64,000 nucleotides of DNA from Halichondria panicea (taxonomy: Eukaryota > Porifera > Demospongiae > Suberitida > Halichondriidae), in NCBI RefSeq assembly GCF_963675165.1, contig NC_087385.1, positions 2,728,501 through 2,792,500 on the forward strand, written 5' to 3'. How positions within the stretch are numbered: position 1 is the first letter of the stretch; each line of letters starts with the position of its first letter. Shown in pieces: positions 1 through 17,085 of this stretch. A program made the position numbers and the translations under genes. Under the pieces are notes generated by a model. The model was not told where the DNA came from. It was given only the letters and a program-made list of their open reading frames with translations, and made no database searches.

Positions 1-159
1 TAGACCTATACATGTACGTCTAGGTGAGGTCTAGATTAGCTATACATTGTGCATTGCTCAAATTTTTTTGTCACTTAGATGTCTTCCCAACAATTAAAGA
101 GATCTACATAATAAATGTTTTATGCTCATAATTTATAATGTCAAAATCACAGAGTCGAG

Positions 160-2972
160 ATGCTGCGTTCTCTCTGTGCCAGCTGTCCAACGTATTTATG
201 GGAACCTGATTTTCCCGTTGATGTCTTGGAGACTAGCCTGAAGCAGTATTGTGACCTACCAAGGAGGGGAAAACCCGAGAGTAAACAAGAGTGGACCCCT
301 CTTGCTGCCATTCTCTGTCACCACAGTACGTGGTCTATAATAGTCTAGTAATTATCACTGGCTCATGCTGCTGAAAACGGAACATACAGTCTATATAATC
401 TTTTTTTTTGCAGAGGGTGACAGTACAGGTGGTAAAAATGCTCTTAAAGTGGTGGCACTAGGAACAGGGTCAAAATGCATTGGACAAAGCAAAATGAGTG
501 AAGAAGGTGCTTGTCATGCATTCATAACAAAACTGTCCGCATCATTTACATCCACACACATGGATTTCAGAAATTCATACATGTACAAATGTATTTTTTG
601 CACCATAGATAGATAAGCGTTATCTATGTATAGTACCATGCACTCTATCCTGATAGCACCAGTTCTTCCTTATACAGAGGCAGCCTTTGTATTTTTTTGT
701 ACATCAATCTAGACACAATGCAGGCATACACCTTTCTATATAGTTCATGTGTCATTTTGAGTGCTCAGAGTATGCCGTTCATGCTCCTTAGGATGGGTTC
801 TTAATGACAGTCATGCTGAAATCGTTGCCCGAAGAGCTTTTGTCAGGTAAATTTTCAGTACATATATAGTGTGCAAATTAAGCATGCAAGTGTGCAACCT
901 TAAACAATTGTAACATTGTTGTAACATATACTATTGTATTATGTATTGTCTTTTGTCTGGGAATCGCATCTAATTGTGGTCAATACCAAGACTACTCTTG
1001 TCAATACTTATACTTCAATTCACTCTACGTACGCTCGTTATATATGCTCGTTATCTCTTTTTCCTATTGAAGCCACTGAGACAGATGGTTTCTCTGTCAC
1101 ATTCCCATTACAATTCTTTGTGTCAATGCGCACAGATACCTGCTGTATCAGTTGAGGGAAGCGATTATAGGAAAAGACTCCATCTTTGAGCCATTTAAAA
1201 ATAACACGTACAGGCTGAAAGAAGGTCTGACGTATCATTTTTTCACAAGCCAGATTCCATGTGAGTGTTCTTGTAGTACTTAACTGGTTACAGCCATATA
1301 TACGATTCTATCTTATAGGTGGCGATGCTTGTATTTTCCCTCAAGAAATACAACATAGCCTGAAAAAAAGAAAACGAAAATCTTCAATTGAACACGGATC
1401 ACATCCTATTGACAATCATCCCGAGATAATTGATAGTTCAGAATCTGAACCCAGTACTAAAAAATTGGACTTGGAACCATCTACAATCATGGACCAACAA
1501 TCTGACCTTAAACCTGATCACGCCTCACATGCTACCCTTCAGTCTACTACTGTTGACCTTTCGTGTTACAAACCTCCCTATCTTGATAGTAACCTCAGCA
1601 CCCAGGAGAATATCGAGTACAAAGAGAAAGCAGATTCAGCGTGCCAGAACTTTCCCGAGAGGATGTGTATTGTTAAAACACATTGTATTGAAAGGCATTG
1701 TATTGACAGGTGTACAACTGAAACTACAATGACAATTGACCTCCCACATAAGGCACTTGACACATCACTGAATGTCACACCTGTGGGCATTGTGTATGAT
1801 GATATTCATAGAACTGGAGCAAAATGTGTAAAGAGTGGGCCACAAGACAAGAAACTACCTGGATTAGGTTACCACCAAAGTGGACTGCTACGTACGAAAC
1901 CTGGACGGGGTGATCCAACCCTTTCCATGTCATGCAGTGACAAGATGATGCGATGGAACGTGTTGGGGGTGCAGGGAGCAGCCCTCTCTCATTTCCTTGC
2001 CCATCCAATCTATTTTGCGAGTGTGGTTGTTTGCGGAGAACGGCTTAATTTTGAAGCACTACACAGAGCATTGTGTGGGAGGTTAGCACAATTTGAAGTA
2101 GACAAGAGCGTAAGGGAACATGGATTCCATGTGCATTGTCCAAGATTATTTCATTGTGAGACTATTCCCAGCTGTGTAAAACTGAGGAAAGTCTATACTG
2201 AAGTGACATCAACAGCGGAGCGAAAACTATCCCCATTAGGTGAGAATTTTTAATACGCACAAACCCCTGATGTACAACTCGACATCGTACTAATTATATA
2301 TAGTAGGACATGCTTGATTCTACAAATCGGGTGAATGAAAAGCATTAGAATGAACCCTGTAAGTGTTCATCTCTCTTCTCTGTTGTCCAGCCATCTCTTG
2401 GAGCGTGGAACCTGTTACGCTTGAGGTTGTTGTCCAGGGCCTAAGGCAAGGGGTTAATGCAAGGAAAACAGCTGGAAAAAGTGCGAGGTGGGAATTAATT
2501 ATGTTTTATGCCCACGTTATCATCTCTTGTATAGCGTGACAATCAGTAAACATAATCTCTTCAATGAAATTATGGACCTGTTGTTGTCACTCCCAAAAGA
2601 TATGCGTCCACTAACTTTAAGGTGAGCTACACATGAAAATGATATCAACGGGTTTCGAATGCGAGGTTAATCGATACGTACTGCAAGCCTGATTGCGTTT
2701 CTAACCATATGCTCACTCTTTGAGTTGCAAAATTTGCAATTCGCATTCGAAACCCAATACATACGTACTGAATGTTTGTACCAACTTTAAACAACAGGGA
2801 GGAATATAAGGACTACCGCTCGCTAAAAATAGCCGCAACTAGCTATTGGAAAAGTCGAAGCTCATTTCTAAAGCAGTTTCCCGACTGGCTCGTTACTGAT
2901 GGCAAGTATGAACTGTTTTCCCATGATATGGATAAACCATCTTCAAGATCACTGAGAACAAATTGTATATAA
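160..2972 (+). CDS. ADAT1: ADAT1, tRNA-specific adenosine deaminase 1
   Basis: Deaminates adenosine 37 of tRNA-Ala to inosine in eukaryotes (family knowledge). Eight exons, 160-325, 414-506, 792-846, 1136-1260, 1319-2239, 2391-2487, 2535-2621 and 2798-2972, join in frame to about 572 residues. Visible motifs: EWTPLAAI near the N-terminus, [14 protein letters not shown], the zinc/proton-shuttle site NDSHAE (His94, Glu96), PCGDAC (Cys147) and the third zinc-ligand region [13 protein letters not shown] near residue 352, followed by QGAALSHFL. This is the ADAR/ADAT1 deaminase fold order. It is longer than the roughly 500-residue family norm because exon 5 carries a polar insert of about 180 residues between the second and third zinc-ligand regions. 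The insert starts with a basic KKRKRKSS stretch that may be a nuclear signal. The start is uncertain: Met at 160 is the first in frame, but residues before about 20 do not look conserved, so an upstream exon is possible. Confidence 0.93.
1319..1900 (+). other. Low-complexity insert in ADAT1 exon 5
   Basis: This part of the large exon encodes a Ser/Thr/Asp/His-rich segment lying between PCGDAC and the conserved GLGYHQSG region. It has no recognisable domain. It contains KKRKRKSS and several ESE/DSSESE acidic patches. The frame stays open throughout, so it is translated if the exon is used. It looks like a disordered, lineage-specific loop. Confidence 0.6.
2648..2756. repeat. Foldback element, copy in ADAT1 intron
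   Basis: The ends are inverted copies of each other: GGGTTTCGAATGCGAGGTTA at the left and a reverse complement with ATTCGCATTCGAAACCC at the right. The interior includes TATGCTCACTCTTTGAG. A second, diverged copy sits at 46618-46740 with GAATCGAATGCGAGGTTAAT at the left and the interior CATGCTCACTCTTTGCG. It fills most of the last ADAT1 intron. This is likely a small non-autonomous DNA element. Confidence 0.6.
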
Positions 2973-3086
2973 TTTTCCCCACGTTCATAATAATTATAAG
3001 AATGCACTGTTTAATTTTGTATTGTGTAAAAATTGCTGGCAAAGCTGTTTGTTAACCACATCCTGAAATGGGCATGCACACTTGGG

Positions 3087-3093
3087 TATAAAA
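3087..3093 (+). promoter_or_regulatory. TATA box of the small secreted-protein gene
   Basis: The sequence GGTATAAAAAG lies about 80 bases upstream of the ATG at 3170. A pyrimidine/adenine-rich leader follows, consistent with a start site near 3115-3125. It is the clearest core-promoter TATA element in the window, and the gene it serves looks like a highly expressed secreted product. Confidence 0.65.
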
Positions 3094-3169
3094 AGCCTTG
3101 CTCTAGGCTAGTATCTATCTCCTCAATTTTTTCAAGCAAGAATAGACAGACCACAAGAAGAAATTCAAG

Positions 3170-3988
3170 ATGAAGACTCTGCTATTGTTGGTTGCATTGG
3201 TGATCGGGTTGTGTTCAGCGGACCAATGTGTGGACATCCCATCTGACATGAATCATCAACAAGTTCAGAGCACTGTAGTGTACGAGGACTTCCTTTACCA
3301 AACATTCAACAGTACGTTCTGCAATGTGTTTCCAATGCACATAGTTGACATTGGTGCATGATGTTGTTTTCCTGTACACGTTGTATAAACTCATTGCTTT
3401 GCAAATTTCCCCAATTTTTATTGCAGGCACCGATCCGGAGTGCAACAAAAACACCCCATGCTGTCCAACCATAGTGGAATACCCAACAGCCAAAGGTTCT
3501 GTTATCCAACCATTCTCAGGCTACAGAGGAAATGCTGCTATCATTGTGGACTGGGGTGCCAGTCCTAGCTCCTGCAATCCATATAGACGTCGCTGCACTC
3601 TTGCCGACACACCTTTTGTGTAAGCCTTATATAGCATGCAGAGCAGCATTTACATACTTGTGTGTGTGTGTGACATTTTTCATGGAGCTTAATAGTAAAA
3701 AAAATATTTACAGGCCAACCATACCTGCACATGTAATAATACAGATGGTATGTCAACTGGGGAGACGGTTCAAGTGATCATGGATACCAGAAGACAATTG
3801 GCCCTTTCCAAGTAGCCCATCAGTATCCTCAGTACTGCAAGCAGTATGGGGTGACAGTGTACTACTGTAACCTCGCAAATGGCGGTAGGTGCTCCCAGAG
3901 GAAGTGCTGTGACAGTATATACAGGGTGATTGATGTGAGCTACGACCCCCAGCAACCTCACCCTGATGTAAAGTATGAGCAGTTCTAA
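3170..3988 (+). CDS. Small secreted cysteine-rich protein with a PKD-like motif
   Basis: Three exons, 3170-3311, 3427-3619 and 3745-3988, give about 192 residues. Residues 1-17 are a textbook signal peptide (MKTLLLLVALVIGLCSA). The mature chain has about 11 cysteines, including NTPCCP and a C-terminal KCC. The motif WYVNWGDGSSDHGY resembles the strand-turn signature of PKD and other Ig-like folds, and the preceding exon carries a similar IIVDWGASP. The third acceptor (AATAATACAG at 3744) has a weak pyrimidine tract, but it is the only one seen that keeps the WGDG frame open to the stop. There is a TATA box upstream and an ATTAAA about 120 bases downstream. Function is unknown; a secreted matrix or mucus protein is plausible. 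Confidence 0.72.
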
Positions 3989-4780
3989 ATGTCTATGTAA
4001 CTGAACTCGACATGTAATATTACTAATTGTTGCTTTTGTGGTAGCCATTAATCGAAACTTTGTATTGTGTTGTGCTTTTGTGGTAGCCATAATTATGAAA
4101 CTTTTGTATATTAAATGATGAACTTACTGTATTTCATGACAGTACCAGCTACATGTAGTAACGGTAGAACTTCAAGAAAGAAACAAAGGATTGTCAAGAT
4201 CACCTAGGTGCCATAATTATATCCAAGTGAATATGTGGCACCTGGGTGAATGTGGTATTAGTATAACTTTTCAAAGCTACGTGACATATGGAGTGTTCGC
4301 AAAAAGCAGGACAGTGCATATCTGTATGGTCAAAGTGGCCAGCGTGCCCACTAAAATATAATTATTGGCTCTAGTTTCCCGTTCCAATACCCAATTATTC
4401 CCAAATGTGTTCTTTAACCTTAAAAGATGAATCGGGATCTGCTGATAGTATATTCTATGAGCTACACCGTGGCAATAGTTTACTGCATATATCTTAATTG
4501 TATGCACAATTTATTGTGAACGTATTTTTTAACAACTTTTTTAGAATCTGAATAAAATGATGTTACAAACAGGGGGCTCGAGTCCCTTACGTTATATCTT
4601 TAGCTGTACAATAAATTAAATTAGGATGACTAGTTTTAAAACGCACTACACAGTTTGTAAATCGATCACTAACACAGAGAATGAGAGGAGACTAGTGCAG
4701 AATAGACAATAAAATTTACTGTACATTGCATCACTCACAGCAACAAAAACAAAACTCTAAAACACACCCACTAGTACTAG
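3989..4780. other. Convergent spacer between the secreted-protein gene and Gs alpha
   Basis: No coding exon is recognisable. It starts with a short tandem duplication (TGCTTTTGTGGTAGCCAT at about 4032 and again at 4074) and holds the ATTAAA 3'-end signal of the plus-strand gene near 4109. It presumably also contains the 3' UTR of the minus-strand gene that ends at 4781; TTTATT near 4508 would be AATAAA on that strand. Confidence 0.5.
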
Positions 4781-10859
<6,079 letters not shown>

Positions 10860-12968
10860 TGTTCAGATTCTAGTGTGTGAATTTTTGTGTAAAGTTGATT
10901 TGACAGTTGGGAAAAACGGTGTAGGTGACAATTCATTGGTATAACTACATGTAACTTACAGATGTGCGTACATGTCTTTAAACTATTAATTTTATGAAAG
11001 TATGATAACCACAGAGGATTGGCATGCAATAAAAGATTCATCAAAAAAGGGTGAAGGCCACGAGAACCCCGCCGTGCAGTTGGTTGTTTAAAGACCAATG
11101 CGAATCACAGTGAGAGATGTAATTTGTGTGATTAGTGGCTAATGGGTGATAAACTGATAGGCACTTACGTTAACACACCTGCTTGCTCCATGCAACAGTA
11201 AACTTTCAGTGTAAATAACTCCATAATTAACAGGAGCAGTGATTGTGTGTTAGGCTCTAGTGTGTAAACAATGATAGTCAATACATCTGCTCAGTTATGG
11301 GATAGTCCTGCACAAGTATTGACAGCTAGTTAACGACTAAAGCAGAATATAAAACAAGCTTCTTTAAGTGTGCAGAGAAACACTGTTGAATTAAAAGCAA
11401 ACAACCGACACACAAAAAATACACAAGTAACTTTCAGATTCACAGCTAAGATATACATCAGTACAGTTGTAAGACAAACTGGGAGATGTAGATGTGTACA
11501 AGGCAGACAATTCCTGTTAGTAACAGATAGTCTTACAAAAGCATCACAACCCAATCACATGCAAAATAAACTATATGCAATAAAAGATCAAAAAGAGCAA
11601 CTATACAGCCTGTAGCTTGGATACAAACTGTATAATTATGGAATAAGTATAACAAGCACTAGTATAGCACTATAATGATATGCCTCTAATTCACATTGAA
11701 AAAACATACACTTGGGTTTGTTGGCGGTATAATTATAGTTTGCAGGTCATTCGGAAGTTTGTGGCAAATATTAAAGTTGCAATGTGTCAATACAAGGAGA
11801 GCTTGGAGGCATTTCCTTTCCATGGTCACACCAGTGAAGTGACATTGCCTACAGCTTCACTTCAGGAAGTAAGCCCACCAGGTTGCACACACCATGCTCA
11901 AAAATGACATACCTGTAGACCACTGTATAGTGCTCGCCCTGCACGTACACAACGCGGAAACCATTGTATTTGCAAAGCTAACTTAAACGTGATACATGCT
12001 CTGTTTAGACGACCCTTTGTCACAACCCAATAGGATGATACATTATCAGCATAAAATTAAAGTTTTCACTGTGAGCAGAGGAAACTAAATATCCAAATAA
12101 TCAGCCACCTTGCCAACCCAGGCATTCCTTGCTTGCTATCAAGTTTCCTTACACTAAGCCCCACTGCTAAATAGCAAGGTTATATTACAATTGTATTTGT
12201 AAGATGATTATACTGAAGCACTGACTGGTATGCAGACATTGATTCCTAGGGCAGGGAAGTGACCACATCACATGCGAGTCAGAGATACATTGTTAAGTAC
12301 TAACCGCTGCTCTACTAGAAGTGTTACCTCTAGCGTAACCATTACCATTACTCCTTGTACATACATAGGCCTTAAGATCAACAATCAGCCCCACACATGC
12401 TTTTGATAGTCACGTTGTTAGTCATGTAGCTAGCATATACGAATAGTAGCATACAGTTTGTAGATTGTACACTGTATTACACTGTAAAAAGTATGAGATG
12501 TCTCTATATATGTACATGTACCTGGCCTTTCAAGAGAAAGAAATAAGGGTCAAACTTGGGAGGAAGTCAGTAACTATGAATGCATGACAGCTTCAGCATC
12601 TTACTCCAAGAAGCTTACACAAGCACAACTCACTAAAATAATCTCTACAGTTCAATAAACGCAATTGAAACTCTGAACATTCACTCCCAGAAAACCTTGG
12701 GCCAACTCACCGTAACTTCCAGGAGAAAACACCAAGCTCCACAGGCGGGTTGGCCTTTTCACTTCACTTTATGTACAACTACACTAATGAGCTAGCTCCA
12801 CGAATAAATGTTCACCCCAGGCAGGCCCTGTCGTCCAGATTCATCTGGAAAAGGAGTTGTTTGGAGGTCATTTGTGATCAATTTGCCACACCTTGTGCAC
12901 GTGAGTTGTGCATACAATCTTATGGGCGTGTCTTGCAAGATTGAAGACATTTATATGGCCATGAGACA
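10860..12968. other. Divergent spacer between Gs alpha and the DUF445 gene
   Basis: This 2.1 kb must hold both promoters and any non-coding first exons. I see no convincing protein exon: the open frames here are short and lack recognisable motifs. No clear TATA box is placed close to either ATG. Confidence 0.5.
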
Positions 12969-15900
12969 ATGATGAGTGAACAGGAAACTGAAGATCAAAG
13001 CTATCCACCACAAGAGTTATGCTCTGGGTAGGTAGATCTCTACTACTTTCAGTCAGCTTGGGTGCTAGATATGATGTAAAATGTCACTATAATGTTAAAA
13101 TGCAGGGACCAGCATAGACAGTAAGAATTTGTAGTTTCATAGCAGCATATACCTTTATTATATAGAGATTTTACTGGATCATCACCTACAATACCTCACT
13201 CGTTTGGACGTCGGCTAAACACGCCGTCCCCAGACCAGCTGGAACAATCCCCCTGTGAGAATACACACTCAGACTTTCCACTCGCGTCAATGAGTCAAAT
13301 AGAAGGTATGTACTGTTTTTTGGGTCTTTGGCCGCTGTATTATGTGCATGTTAAGTGAATTTTTAAGGATGCCATCAACTGATAATTGTGTACCGTAAGA
13401 CCTCAATTTAAGGCAACCCTCAAATATGCGACACTCAGGAGCTTCAGCAATTTTCTGACCTCTAAAAATAGCGTCAGCTGCGTTAACAATTATTTTTTAA
13501 TGTCGCGTTCTAAATAGAGGTAAATGTAGCCACTCCCTAGCCTCGATTGTAGCCCACTGGAAAATCAGTGTTTTTAAGCGGCCTGAAATCGAGGCAAGTA
13601 GACTCTGTAAAGTTACCTCCAATTAGATGCGACCCTCTAAATACGCGACACCAGGACTTCAACATAATTTTTCAACCTCCAAAAGAAGCGACCTCTGGCT
13701 TCGTAATTATTAAAAAGTATTGCTTTAAATCGAGGTCTTACGGTATATCGCTATTTTGCAGTTGAAAAACCTGTGCAAATGAGCCAAATCTGCAGAAAAT
13801 TTGCAATCTAACTATTGCATGTGTTTTGGTAAGGATTGCCAGTACTAGTTTAGGTTTTGCAATTTTATTTTCAACGTTCCCAAAGTTTGATGCTCGCAAT
13901 TTTTTTTAGTAATACGGTATGCACTCGGTATTCGTCATTAGATCTAGTTCTAAGTCCAGCTCTGGTGGCTATGACTACCATTTGTGGAGGAATCCTGTTG
14001 TCATTCTTGAAATGATCGTATAATGTACATTAATACTGTAGTCGTTTATAATCAGAATCACAAATGTATGGTCCATTAACTAATTCATTGTCTTTTGTCA
14101 ATATGCATGGTGTTATAATGTTCCCTACAGTTTCCAATAAATGTAATAAAAGTGCTTACCCCCTTAGGACACAGCAAGGGTGTAGCCCCAGGCTCTACAG
14201 TGGAGATTGGATACTCCCCTTACTCAGACATGTCCAGTAGAAAGAACTCTCTGAGTCAAACCTTTGAGTATGTTACCTATCAGGAGGTGGATGCAGAGCA
14301 GAGGATCCAGTTTGAAGCACTGCTCAAAAGGGTTTGTACATTGTGTACATGTATTCAACCCTCGTCCCCATACCCACTTCTTAATTTGAGCACAAATGAA
14401 CAAAAGGGTGATGTAGATAGAATGATAGATAGTCATGACTGGGTACACGTAGCGTTCTATCAAGTTGTAACCCTTCTCTGCAGGAGAGTAGCTGGAGGCG
14501 TACGTTTGTGCACAAAGGTCTTGTGGTGAATTTGCTGTTTTTGGTGGTGATGATAGTGAGCATCATTCTGGGAGAGGTACTGTTTCCTCTGGAAGGGGTG
14601 ATGGGGGTGGGGATCCCATTCCTCAATGACAGCGATTGCATAAACAGTACTGCAGGTATATACGTATGTCTATGTTGTGTGTATACATAATTATATACGC
14701 ACATGTTCGGTGGAAAACTCAGCTTGTTTTTTCCTGTGCCATTTTCCTATTGTGGGCCATAATTTTTAAATGAGCGGAAGGGAAATGTTCTTCTCAGAGT
14801 GATATATTATACAGATTACTGAAAATCAGTCTTGAGATGAGGAACATTAGCAATAACTTGCATGTATATAATTATAACGTATTCATAAATCGTACATGCA
14901 TGCATGCAGGTTGTGTATCCCTCAGGATTGTTAGGGCCATGGGGGTGTTTGGATTCTTGGGTGAGTTGTACTATAACAACAAAACTATAACACAATTTTC
15001 CAAATTATTGTTTGACTTATCAGCTATAACTTGCATATTAAATGTTAACCTGAATCTATAATTTGTACTCAACAGGTGGAGTAACCAACTGGATTGCTGT
15101 GGAGATGTTGTTCAGAAGTATACCATATGTGATTGGAACGTACGTGTTGTACTTTTTATAGTTGTACAGCAAAAGAGAACTAGAACTTTCCTGTTTAGTA
15201 TGAGCACTTAGATCAATCCCTGGCAATCTTGTAATGATATTATTAGAGTATTAATAATATTATTATTAGAGTTTCGTACATTAGAGCTAATCATGGCTAT
15301 TAGATTAATGTTTTGTTTTAACAGGGGGATCATTGCCAAGGGCTACAAGGAAATAAGACAGACCATTGTCAACGTGGTGGTCAATACACTCTTTGATCCC
15401 ATTGGGATAAGACAGTACTTCTCATCAAAGAAGAAGGGCATGAGACCAATGCTTCACTTAGGTCAGTCTTAAAGATAGCCATGCTGGGTAAAGACGATAA
15501 CAGCTCAAATCTCACGTGTGTACATATATGTAATATACACTAACTTGCGTCGAACAATTTCAAACTTATCGAATAACACCAAGATACAAAATACCTCCCC
15601 AAAATGCCATCTAGATTGAAAACTACACATATACCTAGCTGGCAGTTCTCCCCATTATTATCTCTACAGGCAGGCGTTAAATTGTTCACTGAATTTATGA
15701 CCTTGCAGAGACTCACTTTGCCAGTCTGTTGGACTCTGAAGTGGCCAACAGAATAGTAGAAATGAAAATTGATGCAGCCTTGAAAAGACCTGAAGGTAAT
15801 TATTTTGATGGTACTCTTCTACTTTACAGGGATTCCGCACTCGTGATCCTGGTTTGCATTTATGGAATAATGCAGGCTTTATTTTGTCCATGATGGGAGT

Positions 15901-16740
15901 AGATCTCAGTGAGTTAAAGAAAACACTCAGCAGACACATACGCTCTTTCATCACGGAAATTTCCCCAACTGTAAGTATTAAATGCAATGATAATAACAGT
16001 GAGAATTTCCTTCTAAGTATATTTTTTGCATGGTGATTTGAACATGTGAGTCCAAACCTTACATGCATGCACGGTGATCTGTACAGCCATCTCATCACAT
16101 TAGAAGCACGTTAATACATTATGATTGTACCAGGTGTGCATGAATACTAAGTAGGTTATGGTTAGAGCGTCGTTCAACTTCCTCTTAATTGCTACATGGC
16201 TTCCTCCTTAAACAAGGTTTATTGTTCACAGATTGTAGACAAAATGGAAGTATCTGGATTACAAGATGGAGTAGGGCTGCAGGCAGAGGTAAATATAATA
16301 TTTGAAATCTAGGATGCCTATATGAACACTGCCCAAGTACGCACATGTATAGGGTAACTATCGTGCCCAACTGGGAACAGACCAGGAAAAGGACAATTAT
16401 AATAATAGCTGGGGTTTAGGTACTACTGCATCAGCTGAATCATTGATTTTGTTAGTTGTCACATACAACAATCTCTACGATCAACCTGTAGGTTGAAAAA
16501 ATTCTTGAAGAAAGAGTGTCAGAATTGTCTTCGGTCAAAGTCAATCAGGTTGTTTACTGTAATCACCAAATTGACGATTATTAACCATAATTATCTACTG
16601 TGCAGCTGATTGCAGTGATGATCCGCAAACATCTGAGCTGGTTAATTGTGTGGGGTAACGTGCTAGGAGCTCTTGTAGGACTAGTAGCTGAAGTGATAAC
16701 TGTTTTAGTAGCAAAAAATGCACTGAATGTACCGGCATAG
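12969..16740 (+). CDS. DUF445-family membrane protein
   Basis: Twelve exons (12969-13027, 13166-13305, 14168-14331, 14484-14655, 14910-14960, 15076-15139, 15325-15461, 15709-15795, 15876-15970, 16232-16288, 16492-16548, 16606-16740) give 405 residues with every phase matching. Residues 1-120 are polar and disordered. A membrane segment (LLFLVVMIVSIILGEVLF) follows at about 133-152. The DUF445 hallmarks come next: GGVTNWIAVEMLFRSIPYV, then TGIIAKGYKEI and THFASLLDSEVANRIV. The C-terminus has a second membrane segment (GALVGLVAEVITVLVA). DUF445 is best known from bacterial inner-membrane proteins of unknown function, with scattered eukaryotic members. Two ATG codons are adjacent at the start; I used the first. 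Confidence 0.85.
13391..13745. mobile_element. MITE-like element, TACCGTAAGACCTC termini (copy 1)
   Basis: Starts TACCGTAAGACCTCAATTTA and ends TTTAAATCGAGGTCTTACGGTA, an inverted repeat of about 22 bases. The interior has the repeated phrase GCGACCCTCTAAATA(T/C)GCGACAC and CTTCGTAATTATT. Copy 2 is at 51290-51615, outside WWOX exon 1. It lies in intron 2 of the DUF445 gene. A degraded TACCG-type end follows at about 13856-13919. Confidence 0.75.
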
Positions 16741-17085
16741 CATACATGTACATCATTCATTTCATCCTTGATTCCTTCTCAGTGTTTTGAGTGTTTATGT
16801 TTTTTCTTTTTGCGTTCTTTATGTTCTCTCCTCTCCTGTGTGTTGTGAAGGTGGGGAGGGGCGTTAATTTTGTTGACATAATTGAGTTGACATAATTACA
16901 AAATTACCAAACGAGCTTCCTACCCTCTTTGTAAAAAGACAGCTAAGGTTCCGCCCCCAAAATATACATATAATTGTAGTGTTATATAATTATATATATA
17001 AAACACACAGGACAACGTACCTGTCTATACAAATTGTGATATTTATATTAAAAATCCACATACTGTAGGTTTTGCCGATTTGTGC
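16741..17085. other. Short convergent spacer, DUF445 gene to GPATCH1
   Basis: Only about 345 bases separate the two stop codons. It is AT-rich, with TATATATA at about 16990 and a G-rich patch near 16850. It must contain both 3' UTRs. I see no gene. Confidence 0.5.

Noticed and set aside
3345..3777. Longer alternative open frames over the secreted-protein gene
   Set aside because: They run through introns or give no motif. The spliced frame restores a signal peptide, Cys pattern and WGDG motif.
15832..15875. Earlier acceptor (CTTTACAG at about 15831) for exon 9 of the DUF445 gene
   Set aside because: It gives a stop within six codons in the required phase. The acceptor at 15875 keeps the frame and joins RPEG to FILSMMGVDLS as expected.
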